Shown here one piece after another: positions 1 to 6,418 of a stretch of DNA of 11,708 bases. The position numbers and the translations under genes were made by a program. The notes beneath the pieces were generated by a model, which saw only the letters and a list, made by a program, of their open reading frames with translations, searched no databases and was not told the DNA's origin. Location: assembly GCA_007129695.1 (NCBI GenBank), contig SKVA01000227.1, positions 1-11,708 of the forward strand. The letters are read 5' to 3'. Source of the DNA: Spirochaetaceae bacterium (GTDB taxonomy: Bacteria; Spirochaetota; Spirochaetia; DSM-27196; SLST01). The first letter of the stretch is position 1. Each line of letters opens with the position of its first letter.

Positions 1-1
1 G

Positions 2-124
2 GGCGCGGTGCCGTTTGATCGCACCGACGGGGTACGCATCGTCATCGGCGCGGCGGTGCTGTCGACGACGGTCGCGGTCGTCGACTACCTGCTCGCTCGA
101 CGCGAACGCAGTACCGATGGATAG
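2..124 (+). CDS. 3' end of an unidentified gene, possibly a membrane protein
   Basis: An open frame enters from the left edge and ends at TAG 122-124, giving the last 40 residues of a protein. The segment has a hydrophobic stretch (IVIGAAVLSTTVAVVDYLL) followed by a charged tail (ARRERSTDG), which would fit a final membrane helix with a cytoplasmic end. It overlaps the start of the downstream pseudouridine synthase by 8 bases, so the two are probably co-transcribed. In many bacteria the gene before an RluD-type enzyme is lspA (signal peptidase II). The piece PFDRTDG loosely resembles the FN-x-AD motif near the LspA C-terminus, but the spacing to the following glycine is off by one, so I do not assign it. 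The frame is certain as an ORF; the identity is open. Confidence 0.55.
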   Translation, partial: GAVPFDRTDGVRIVIGAAVLSTTVAVVDYLLARRERSTDG

Positions 125-1112
125 CACCGTGCATCCGGCCGGGGCCGGGAAGTTCGAACGATCGGCGACCGTCGATGACGAGCACGCCGGGATGCGCGTC
201 GACGTCTACCTTAGCGACGTGCTCGATCTCTTCCATCGCAGTCAGATCGCGCACCGCAGTGTCACGGTCGCGATCGACGGGGTGCCGGCAAAACTGTCAA
301 GGAGACTTCGCGCCGGGCAGCGGGTGATCGTCAGGTACGAAACTCCGCCGCCGGTACACGCGGAGGCACAACCGGTCGGCTTCGAGGTTCTCTACGAAAA
401 CGCCGACGTCGTCGTAATAAACAAGCCGCGAGGACTCGTCGTCCACCCGGGAGCGGGCAACAGGTCGGGTACGCTCGTCAACGGGCTGCTCTACCATGTT
501 CAGGGGCTTGGCGAACGGTTCGGCGACCAGGTCAGGCCCGGCATCGTGCACCGGCTCGACAAGGACACCACCGGCGTGCTGATCGCGGCAAAGAGTCCGG
601 CCGCGCTCGACGCGCTCGCGCGGCAGTTCGCGCATCGCACGACGGACAAACTCTACCTTGCGGTGGTGACCGGGATCGTGAAGGGCGCGGACGGAACGAT
701 CGTTGCTCCGATCGGCAGGGATCCCCGCCACCGACAGCGATTCGCGGTGAATGCGCCATCGGGCAAACCCGCGGTCACCGGGTATCGCGTGATCGGTCGG
801 TTCGATCGTCGCACGCTCGTCGAGCTACGCCCGCAGACCGGTCGCACGCATCAGCTGCGCGTACACATGGCGTCGCTCGGCTGCCCGATCGTCGGCGACG
901 CGCTCTACGGGCGCCGAACGAGCGACGATCCGCTCCTGCTGCACGCGTGGTCGCTGCGCATCGTGCTGCCGGGCGAAACGGACGCGCGCGAGTTTGTCGC
1001 TCGGGTTCCTGAAGAGTTCAGCACCCGGCTCCCGCAGGCACTGCGCCGGCGGGTTGAAACGTCGTACGCTCCAGCCCAACCGTCGACGGAGGCCCCCAGA
1101 ACGGAAGGATGA
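117..1112 (+). CDS. rluD: RluA/RluD-family 23S rRNA pseudouridine synthase
   Basis: This enzyme isomerises specific uridines in large-subunit rRNA to pseudouridine in the cytoplasm. From ATG 117 it is 331 residues, close to the usual RluD length. An N-terminal S4 RNA-binding domain (about residues 26-75, MRVDVYLS to RRLRAGQRV) precedes the catalytic domain. The signature HRLDKDTTG contains the catalytic aspartate at about residue 148. Also present are the family motifs VINKPRGLVVHPG and QTGRTHQLRVH (about 240-250), then GDALYG. The frame stays open upstream to an ATG at 15, but that stretch is arginine/serine-rich with no family resemblance and is antiphase to the preceding gene, so 117 is preferred. 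Its last 32 codons overlap the minus-strand MBL gene. The S4 domain suggests the RluD/RluC branch (helix 69 or nearby sites), but the exact target uridines cannot be read from sequence. Confidence 0.93.
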   Translation: MDSTVHPAGAGKFERSATVDDEHAGMRVDVYLSDVLDLFHRSQIAHRSVTVAIDGVPAKLSRRLRAGQRVIVRYETPPPVHAEAQPVGFEVLYENADVVVINKPRGLVVHPGAGNRSGTLVNGLLYHVQGLGERFGDQVRPGIVHRLDKDTTGVLIAAKSPAALDALARQFAHRTTDKLYLAVVTGIVKGADGTIVAPIGRDPRHRQRFAVNAPSGKPAVTGYRVIGRFDRRTLVELRPQTGRTHQLRVHMASLGCPIVGDALYGRRTSDDPLLLHAWSLRIVLPGETDAREFVARVPEEFSTRLPQALRRRVETSYAPAQPSTEAPRTEG

Positions 1113-1602
1113 CGGTCCAGTCGGGAAGCGACATCACTCGATCCTGGATGTGCGTGACAAGTACCGACAGCGCGCTCGCGTTCGGAACGCTGCCGGTCTC
1201 ACCGGCGGTCAGCGCGATTCCGCTGAACAGAAACCCGTTCAGCAGGTACGCCATCGAGTCGCGTCCGTACCCCGGGAGTCCAATGACGTCGACGGTCCCG
1301 ACGTCAAGACCAATGCGATCTGCGTGATCGACGCGGTGCGCATGGAAGTCCAGAAGCGTCGGTACGGCTGCGTGAACCGTGCAATCGTAGATCTTGCGCA
1401 GCACCCGCAGCCCGTCGGTGTGACTGTCATCGCAATGCGTGAACAACACATTCCGGATGACGTACCCGTGCCGCTCTGCGAGCGAAAGGAGCGCGGTGTC
1501 GAAGCACGAGGGATCCACTAGAATCGCATCGCCCGGTCCGTCGGGCCCCACCAGATAGCAGTTGGACAGCGTCGTGTAGCAGTAATGGCTGTACACCCTC
1601 AC
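1018..1602 (-). CDS. Metallo-beta-lactamase-fold protein with a degenerate metal site
   Basis: A 194-residue protein with the scaffold of glyoxalase-II-like MBL hydrolases: SNCYLVG near residues 13-19, DAILVDPS (25-32), VLFTH (52-56), GLRVLRKIYDC, LPGY (109-112), LFSG (125-128) and a final PFWGPPSTVG (167-176). The metal ligands are mostly gone. The usual HxHxDH reads HCDDSH (56-61); the PGH histidine is Tyr112; the SGD aspartate is Ile129; the GH of the closing PGHGP motif is replaced by Phe-Trp, with Trp169 at the histidine position. Hydrolase activity is therefore doubtful, and a binding or structural role is inferred. The start is GTG 1602, overlapping the stop of the pentapeptide gene by 4 bases, with a GAGGTG ribosome binding site about 5 bases upstream. 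Its 3' end overlaps the pseudouridine synthase gene by 95 bp in convergent orientation. The conserved PFWGPP region lies inside that overlap, so the overlap is real coding sequence for this gene. Confidence 0.82.
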   Translation of the reverse strand: MRVYSHYCYTTLSNCYLVGPDGPGDAILVDPSCFDTALLSLAERHGYVIRNVLFTHCDDSHTDGLRVLRKIYDCTVHAAVPTLLDFHAHRVDHADRIGLDVGTVDVIGLPGYGRDSMAYLLNGFLFSGIALTAGETGSVPNASALSVLVTHIQDRVMSLPDWTVILPFWGPPSTVGLERTTFQPAGAVPAGAGC

Positions 1603-2135
1603 GACCCCACCTCGTTCTCGAACGTAGCGTCTTCCTGGTTGGAGTACCGAAACGTGGTCGTGCCGACGTCGGTCCCCAGGTAGCGAGTCTCCTTCAGATT
1701 GCAGTTTTCGAACCGCACGTCGTCGAACACCGACACATTGAACCGGCTATGCAGCAGATCGCAGTCATCGAACACGGCCCGACGCGCGGTGATGCCGTTG
1801 AAGTTGCACTGTACGATCAGCGAACCACCGAACGCACACGAGTCGAGCGTTGATCCGCCGAAGACACAACTACGAACCGTAAGGTCGCTGAACCTCACGC
1901 GCTCGAAGTGAGAGAACGGGAAGAAACAGAGTTCGAACTCGGTCTGCTCGATGATCGTGTCCGACAGGCGAAGACTCGCAAAGTTGCACCCGTAGAAGCG
2001 CTGGCCCGATATAGTCTCGCCATCGAGTGAGAGTCCCGGCATCGTCAGGTCAGATATCACAGCGAACGTATCGAGCAGCCGGCGCAGGCGTTCGGCCGTT
2101 ACCGGGCGATTCGGTTGCGCGTCGGGGCGGAACAT
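1599..2135 (-). CDS. Pentapeptide-repeat protein
   Basis: The protein carries a run of five-residue repeats with a phenylalanine, leucine or isoleucine at the centre and small residues before it, for example FYGCNFASLRLSDTIIEQTE, then CNFNGITARRAVFDDCDLL and FDDVRFENCNLKETRYLG. This pattern forms a right-handed quadrilateral beta-helix and covers roughly the C-terminal three quarters. Such proteins bind partners through the helix faces; some mimic DNA, but no specific target is visible here. I place the start at ATG 2135 (178 residues, MFRPDAQPN), because a promoter-like sequence ends 5 bases before it and the longer reading from ATG 2213 (204 residues) would cross the opposite-strand promoter of the zinc-ribbon gene. 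The longer start is not excluded. Its stop overlaps the GTG of the MBL gene, so the two are translationally coupled and probably function together. Confidence 0.85.
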   Translation of the reverse strand: MFRPDAQPNRPVTAERLRRLLDTFAVISDLTMPGLSLDGETISGQRFYGCNFASLRLSDTIIEQTEFELCFFPFSHFERVRFSDLTVRSCVFGGSTLDSCAFGGSLIVQCNFNGITARRAVFDDCDLLHSRFNVSVFDDVRFENCNLKETRYLGTDVGTTTFRYSNQEDATFENEVGS

Positions 2136-2140
2136 ACCCG

Positions 2141-2170
2141 ATCGTAACGCGGACGGCCGGTCGAGCGCAA
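2141..2170 (-). promoter_or_regulatory. Candidate promoter for the pentapeptide/MBL pair
   Basis: Read on the minus strand, TTGCGC (plus 2165-2170) is followed after 18 bases by TACGAT (plus 2141-2146), and the ATG at 2135 begins 5 bases after the -10 box. Matches to the sigma-70 consensus are 3/6 and 4/6, so this is weak on its own. It gains some weight because it lies back to back with the better plus-strand promoter, with 7 bases between the two -35 boxes. Confidence 0.4.
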
Positions 2171-2177
2171 GCGCGAG

Positions 2178-2206
2178 TTGATCGATCGCACGGGTCGGGG
2201 TATGAT
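2178..2206 (+). promoter_or_regulatory. Sigma-70-type promoter for the zinc-ribbon/murI/mutS2 operon
   Basis: TTGATC (2178-2183), a 17-base spacer and TATGAT (2201-2206) match the consensus at 4/6 and 5/6 with ideal spacing. The start codon ATG begins at 2212, only 5 bases after the -10 box, which is where transcription itself would be expected to start. The operon mRNA is therefore predicted to be leaderless, and no Shine-Dalgarno sequence is present. Confidence 0.65.
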
Positions 2207-2211
2207 GGCGC

Positions 2212-2502
2212 ATGGCGTCGTGCTACAGCTGCCAGACCGAATTGCCCGAACGGATCTACCGCAACACGACGTGCGATCGATGCGGTCGCGACTCCAAAGT
2301 GTGTCTGAACTGCAGATTCTACGACCCGACGGCGCACTGGGAGTGTCGCGAGACGATCGGCGAACCGGTGCGTGACAAGGATCGCGCGAACTTCTGCGAC
2401 TACTTCGTCGCCGGAAGCGCCGGGCGGTCGCCCGCTGCCACGAAAACCGAAGCTGCTGATCGAGCCCGCGCGGCACTGAACAAGCTCTTCGGCGACGATT
2501 GA
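2212..2502 (+). CDS. Small eight-cysteine zinc-ribbon protein
   Basis: A 96-residue protein with cysteines arranged C4-x2-C7, C21-x2-C24, C31-x2-C34, C45 and C62. The first two pairs form a zinc ribbon (CYSC ... CDRC); the last four probably bind a second zinc. The segment VCLNCRFYDPTAHWECRE, followed by DKDRANFCDYF, is a recognisable pattern of a widespread small bacterial family of unknown function that I know from memory. The C-terminal 30 residues are alanine-rich and charged with no clear motif. It is the first gene of the operon, and its stop is 2 bases before the MurI start. The start is fixed by the promoter: ATG 2212 falls at the expected transcription start. A role in nucleic-acid or protein binding is only inferred from the zinc-ribbon architecture. 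Confidence 0.85.
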   Translation: MASCYSCQTELPERIYRNTTCDRCGRDSKVCLNCRFYDPTAHWECRETIGEPVRDKDRANFCDYFVAGSAGRSPAATKTEAADRARAALNKLFGDD

Positions 2503-2504
2503 CC

Positions 2505-3305
2505 ATGGCAACCCGTCCGATAGCGTACCTCGACTCCGGACTCGGTGGATTTCCCTACTTTGACGCGTCTCGACGCGCGCTACCGCATCTCGCTCACGTG
2601 TACTACGCCGATACCGCGAACTTCCCGTACGGAGAGCGCACTCCGGCAGTGCTCACCGCAATCGTCACGTCGGCGGTCGACCGACTAATCGCCGACTTCG
2701 ACCCGATAATGGTCGTCGTCGCGTGCAACACCGCAAGCGTCGTCGCGCTCGACGCGCTGCGCGCGACCTTCGCGATTCCGTTCGTCGGAGTGGTGCCCGC
2801 GATCAAACCCGCCGCCGAGCGTTACGGTGCCGGTCCAATCGGCCTTATCGCGACCACCCGCACGGTCGAAGATCCATACGTGTCCGCGCTGATCCGCCGG
2901 CACGCTCCCGGAAGTCGGGTTGTCATGGTGGCCGCTGGTGGCCTTGTTGACCGGATCGAGCGAAACGGTGCCGATATCTCGGCGTCCGAACTCGACGACG
3001 TGTTGCAGGGGCCGATCGATACGCTGGTCGCCGAGCGCGTGCGCTGCGTCGTGCTCGGCTGCACGCACTTCATCCACGTGCGAGACCACGTCCGGTCGAT
3101 GCTCGGCGACGGCGTCGCGTTGATCGACTCGGTGGAGGGGGTCACCCGACAGATCGTGCGCGTCGCGGGGACTGACGATTCGCCATCGTCGCCGCCGAAG
3201 TCGGTGCTCGTCCTGTCGAGTAGAGCGGTGGTTCCCGCAGCGTACGAGCGTCTGGCGCGTGGTCGCGGTCTGGTGGTGCGTCACGCACAGGAGGGTGCGC
3301 CTTGA
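2505..3305 (+). CDS. murI: Glutamate racemase
   Basis: This enzyme converts L-glutamate to D-glutamate for peptidoglycan stem peptides, using two cysteines and no cofactor. It is 266 residues, the usual length. It shows the active-site start DSGLGG (Asp10, Ser11), YADTANFPYG (the family's DTxxxPYG loop), ACNTAS with catalytic Cys74, and GCTHF with catalytic Cys186 followed by Thr187-His188. All key residues are present, so it should be active. ATG 2505 is chosen because the motif lies at residues 10-15 as in relatives; a TTG at 2499 in the same frame would overlap the previous stop. No good Shine-Dalgarno is visible, so translation is probably coupled to the zinc-ribbon gene ending 2 bases earlier. 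Its last codons overlap the mutS2 start by 4 bases. Confidence 0.95.
   Translation: MATRPIAYLDSGLGGFPYFDASRRALPHLAHVYYADTANFPYGERTPAVLTAIVTSAVDRLIADFDPIMVVVACNTASVVALDALRATFAIPFVGVVPAIKPAAERYGAGPIGLIATTRTVEDPYVSALIRRHAPGSRVVMVAAGGLVDRIERNGADISASELDDVLQGPIDTLVAERVRCVVLGCTHFIHVRDHVRSMLGDGVALIDSVEGVTRQIVRVAGTDDSPSSPPKSVLVLSSRAVVPAAYERLARGRGLVVRHAQEGAP
3289..3294 (+). promoter_or_regulatory. Ribosome binding site fixing the mutS2 TTG start
   Basis: A perfect AGGAGG lies inside the end of murI, 7 bases before TTG 3302. It is the strongest Shine-Dalgarno in the window and decides the non-ATG start of mutS2, which overlaps the murI stop as TTGA. Confidence 0.8.
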
Positions 3306-5701
3306 ACCGCCACACGATACGCCTGCTCGAGTTCGAGCGTATTCGGCGCTCGGTCTGCGACCATGCGCTGACCGAAGAGGCGCGCGCGACGCTCGCGCGA
3401 CAACGGATCCTGACCGATCCAGACGAGGTCGATGCGCTCAAGCGGGACGTGACGCTTCTCAAAGCGTGCCTGCTGTCCACCGTTCGTGCGCCTGCGACGA
3501 GCTTTCCGTCGATCGACGCTGCGGTCGACCGCGTGAGCAAAGAGGGCGTTGTCCTCGAGCCCGACCAACTCGCGGCGATCGCTGTTTTCGCCGCAGACAC
3601 ACTGTCGGTGGTCGAGTACCTGCACGCCGCGGCGAGTGAAACAGGAGCGCTCGATCGCGTGGCACGGTTGATCGGAAACCCTCCCAACGTCGGTCGAGTC
3701 AGCGATCATCTGCTGAGATTCGTCGATCCAGATGGTTCGATCCGCGAGCGCGATATCCCGGCGCTCAAAAACGCTCGTGACGCGATCGCGCGCGCGCAGC
3801 AGGATCTGCAAAAGAGCGCGCACGCGCTCGCCAACCGCGATGATCTGCGCCGCTACTGGAGCACCGACGTCGCGACCCAGCGCAACGGGCGCACCGTGCT
3901 TCCGCTCAAGGCCGACCACCGAGGCAAGGTGCGCGGCATCGTCCACGAGGTTTCGAGTACCGGAGCGACGGTGTTCATCGAGCCCGACGAGCTGGTCGCG
4001 CGGAACAACGCGGTCGTCGAAGCGGAGAGCCACTACCGTAACGAGCTGCTGCGCGTGTTGCGAGAGCTGAGCTCGTTCTGCCGGGAGAACCACGATGATA
4101 TCGCGCACTGCCGCGAGTTCATGGTGCGACTCGACCTGGTCGTCGCACGCGCGCGATACTCGGCGTCAACCGACTCGGTGGCTGCCGCGGCTTCGTCGTC
4201 GGTCCGGCTTGTCGCGGCGCGCCACCCGCTGCTCGGGGACGCGGCGGTTCCGATCGGAGTCGACATCGTAGAGCCGACGCGCGTCCTGATCGTCACCGGA
4301 CCGAACACCGGCGGCAAGACCGTGTCGCTCAAGACGATCGGGCTGTTCGCGCTGATGAACCAGTTCGGCCTGCACGTTCCAGCATCCGAGGGTACCGAGC
4401 TCCCGGTATTTTCGGCGGTGTACGCCGATATCGGCGACGAACAGAGCATAGAACAGAACCTGTCGACCTTCAGCGGCCACATGCGCAACATAGGACGGCT
4501 CCTCCATCGGGTCGACGAGCGGTCGCTCGCGCTGCTCGACGAACTCGGATCGGGGACCGACCCCGAAGAGGGAGGCGCGCTCGCGATGGCGATCATCGAC
4601 GAACTGCTCAAGCGCCGACCGATCACCGTCGTGACGACGCACCACGGCAGGCTCAAGCACTACGGCTTCACGCACGACGACGCGGCGAACGCGTCCGTGG
4701 AGTTCGACCCTCAGAGCCTCCGGCCGACCTACCGGATCATCCCAGGGGTCCCGGGTTCGAGCCACGCGATCGATGTTGCCGCGCAGATGGGACTCCTTCG
4801 CAGCGTCACGTCGGACGCGCGGCGCTACCTGACCGGCGAAGAGTACGACACCGGCACGATCATCCGTCGCCTCACGACGCGCGAGCAGGAACTGCACGGA
4901 GAGCGCGAACAGATCGAGCGCGTCACCGCAGACCTCGAGCGCGAACGCGAACGACTGCAGGCGCGCCAAGGCGAGCTCGACACGCGCGAACGCACGCTTC
5001 GCAGCGCCCGCCTTCACGACCTGGACGAATGGGCGGCCGAAACACGCAGCAAGCTTGAGAACCTTGTTCGTGAGCTCCGGGAGGGTGAGCTCACGCGCGA
5101 AAAGACGCAGTCGGTCAAGGCGTTCATCGCGGAGCTGTCCGACCGTATCGATGACGAGCGCGAATCCAACCGCCGCGCGCCCACGGCCGAAACCCCAACG
5201 CAACCACCGACTCATGGGCGCCAGGACGTGTCGCCTTCCGACTCGATCGCGGTGGGCGTGTCGGTCCGGGTACGCAGCAGCGGACAGAAGGGAATCGTTC
5301 AGCGCAAGGGAAAGAAGGGTAGCTGGGTCGTCCAGGTCGACACCCTGCGCCTACCGGTCGACGAAGACGATCTCGAGCTCACTGCAGAACGTTCAGGCCC
5401 CGAACGCCCGTTCGCCGCCGCGTATGCGGTGTCGGGTGGCGTCTCATCGCGCCACGCTGTGCTCGAGCTCGATGTCCGCGGCTACAGGCTCGACGACGCG
5501 ATCCGCGCGGTCGACGATCAGATCGACGCGGCGCTCGTTTCAGGGCTGCACGAGTTCGGTATCATCCACGGAATGGGCGAGGGGATCCTTCAGAGCGGTA
5601 TCCGGGCGCACCTGCGCGACCATCACCACGTCAGCGCGTACGACTACGCGCGTCCCGAAGACGGCGGATTCGGCAAGACGCACGTCAGTCTGCGCCGGTG
5701 A
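3302..5701 (+). CDS. mutS2: MutS2 family ATPase/endonuclease
   Basis: A 799-residue MutS2, full length for the family. It lacks the mismatch-recognition domain of MutS and begins directly with the helical core region (about 1-310). The ATPase follows, with Walker A GPNTGGKT at 333-340 and Walker B LLDELGSGTDPEEGG around Asp413-Glu414. A charged coiled coil (about 515-615, rich in EREQIERV and RERERLQARQ) leads to a linker and a small KOW-like beta segment (about 650-695, VRVRSSGQKGIVQRKGKKGS). The C-terminal Smr nuclease domain (about 720-799) has LDVRG at 723-727 and HGMGEG at 756-761; the usual lysine after HG is methionine. MutS2 acts in suppression of recombination and, in Bacillus, in splitting collided ribosomes; which applies here is not visible. 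TTG 3302 is set by AGGAGG. It is the third gene of its operon. Confidence 0.96.
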   Translation: MNRHTIRLLEFERIRRSVCDHALTEEARATLARQRILTDPDEVDALKRDVTLLKACLLSTVRAPATSFPSIDAAVDRVSKEGVVLEPDQLAAIAVFAADTLSVVEYLHAAASETGALDRVARLIGNPPNVGRVSDHLLRFVDPDGSIRERDIPALKNARDAIARAQQDLQKSAHALANRDDLRRYWSTDVATQRNGRTVLPLKADHRGKVRGIVHEVSSTGATVFIEPDELVARNNAVVEAESHYRNELLRVLRELSSFCRENHDDIAHCREFMVRLDLVVARARYSASTDSVAAAASSSVRLVAARHPLLGDAAVPIGVDIVEPTRVLIVTGPNTGGKTVSLKTIGLFALMNQFGLHVPASEGTELPVFSAVYADIGDEQSIEQNLSTFSGHMRNIGRLLHRVDERSLALLDELGSGTDPEEGGALAMAIIDELLKRRPITVVTTHHGRLKHYGFTHDDAANASVEFDPQSLRPTYRIIPGVPGSSHAIDVAAQMGLLRSVTSDARRYLTGEEYDTGTIIRRLTTREQELHGEREQIERVTADLERERERLQARQGELDTRERTLRSARLHDLDEWAAETRSKLENLVRELREGELTREKTQSVKAFIAELSDRIDDERESNRRAPTAETPTQPPTHGRQDVSPSDSIAVGVSVRVRSSGQKGIVQRKGKKGSWVVQVDTLRLPVDEDDLELTAERSGPERPFAAAYAVSGGVSSRHAVLELDVRGYRLDDAIRAVDDQIDAALVSGLHEFGIIHGMGEGILQSGIRAHLRDHHHVSAYDYARPEDGGFGKTHVSLRR

Positions 5702-5743
5702 GCGCCCCGCATTCGCGGTTGGAGCGCCCCGCATTCGCGGTTG
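5700..5743. repeat. Two perfect tandem 22-bp repeats after mutS2
   Basis: Two identical 22-bp units occupy 5700-5721 and 5722-5743. Each begins GAGCGCCCCG and ends in GGTTG, and each contains a small dyad CCGC-ATTC-GCGG (5707-5718 and 5729-5740). The first unit starts inside the mutS2 stop codon. A third, diverged unit follows from 5744, starting with the same ten bases. The position between mutS2 and the lipoprotein promoter allows either an mRNA 3'-end structure or a binding array for a regulator. Confidence 0.85.
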
Positions 5744-5748
5744 GAGCG

Positions 5749-5764
5749 CCCCGGCGCGCCGGGG
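5749..5764. other. 16-bp perfect palindrome abutting the lipoprotein promoter
   Basis: CCCCGGCGCGCCGGGG is self-complementary over its full length and would also fold as a six-pair hairpin with a CGCG loop. It replaces the dyad of the third repeat unit and ends one base before the -35 box at 5765. There is no T-run after it, so it does not look like a standard rho-independent terminator; an operator or mRNA 3' stabiliser fits as well. Confidence 0.6.
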
Positions 5765-5793
5765 TTGAGCGGCGTGGCGCCTTTCACTACTAT
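5765..5793 (+). promoter_or_regulatory. Sigma-70-type promoter for the lipoprotein gene
   Basis: TTGAGC (5765-5770), a 17-base spacer and TACTAT (5788-5793) match the consensus at 4/6 in each box. ATG 5800 begins 6 bases after the -10 box and no Shine-Dalgarno is present, so the transcript is predicted to be leaderless. The bases CTTTCACTAC leading into the -10 resemble those at the V-ATPase promoter. Confidence 0.6.
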
Positions 5794-5799
5794 CCGAGC

Positions 5800-6417
5800 A
5801 TGAGATCTCTGTTCGCTCCGCTGAGAGCGCTGTGTACGATCGTCGCGTGCGGGGTAGCGCTGTCAGGATGCATCGACGTCGATGCGCACGTGTCGCTGCG
5901 CGACGACGGATCGGGGGACATCGATCTCGTCTACCGCATCGAAGCGGCCGCGTACGAGACGGCCGTCTTCGGAACCGGGTCTGCCAGAAGATCGGTTCCG
6001 GTCACCAGAGCCGATTTCGACGACGCCGCCCAACTCCTTCCCGGACTGACCGTCCGAAGCCACCGTACGGCTACCGAAGACGCGTCGGTCGTTGTGCGCG
6101 TGCGGCTGTCGTTCACCGATCGGCAGACGCTGATCGGGCTGCTCGGTCCTGAATCGGTCTCTATCGAGCAGACCGGACGCTCTGGAACATGGCGGCAGAT
6201 CGTCGCTCCGGCGAATCCCGTCGACCCGGCTACGATCGCGACGCTCCTTGATGCGCTCGAACCGTATCGTATACGACTGCGCCTGTCCGTGGGGCACGCC
6301 ATCGAGTCATCGGCGCCCGGGACCGTCGCATCCGACCGGCGAAGCGCCGAGTACTCGGTGAGTCTGGCCGACGTCGCGGCTACACCCGCCGATTTGATCT
6401 GGACGGTCGCCTGGTAG
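5800..6417 (+). CDS. Predicted lipoprotein of unknown function
   Basis: A 205-residue protein with a clear lipoprotein signal: MRSLFAPLR, a hydrophobic core, then the lipobox L21-S22-G23-Cys24. Processing would leave a lipidated 182-residue protein at the membrane surface. The mature part begins CIDVDAHVSLRDDGSGDIDL. This pattern of a beta-strand with a DGSG turn right after the lipid cysteine is common in LppM/DUF3153-like bacterial lipoproteins; I note only the resemblance. No further membrane helix or catalytic motif is visible. The frame is open upstream to 5698, but that part would encode the 22-bp repeats and promoter, so ATG 5800 is the start. A one-base gap to the next gene suggests a two-gene operon. 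The function is unknown. Confidence 0.82.
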   Translation: MRSLFAPLRALCTIVACGVALSGCIDVDAHVSLRDDGSGDIDLVYRIEAAAYETAVFGTGSARRSVPVTRADFDDAAQLLPGLTVRSHRTATEDASVVVRVRLSFTDRQTLIGLLGPESVSIEQTGRSGTWRQIVAPANPVDPATIATLLDALEPYRIRLRLSVGHAIESSAPGTVASDRRSAEYSVSLADVAATPADLIWTVAW

Positions 6418-6418
6418 G

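Noticed and set aside
1..124. Assignment of the left-edge fragment as lspA
   Set aside because: Neighbouring an RluD gene makes it plausible, but only 40 residues are visible and the FN-x-AD motif spacing does not fit cleanly.
994..1521. 175-codon plus-strand open frame opposite the MBL gene
   Set aside because: The minus strand encodes a recognisable MBL scaffold with a ribosome binding site and coupled start; this frame has no family resemblance.
4166..5215. 349-codon minus-strand open frame within mutS2
   Set aside because: Antisense to the ATPase and coiled-coil coding region; no recognisable domain.
5700..5743. Tandem repeats as a CRISPR array
   Set aside because: The units are directly adjacent with no spacers and only two are perfect.
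5749..5764. Palindrome as a rho-independent terminator of mutS2
   Set aside because: The hairpin is followed by TTGAGCGGCG, not a T-run, and has only six stem pairs, so a standard terminator is not supported.
5698..5799. N-terminal extension of the lipoprotein to 5698
   Set aside because: It would translate the 22-bp repeats and promoter boxes and would bury the lipoprotein signal peptide at residue 35.
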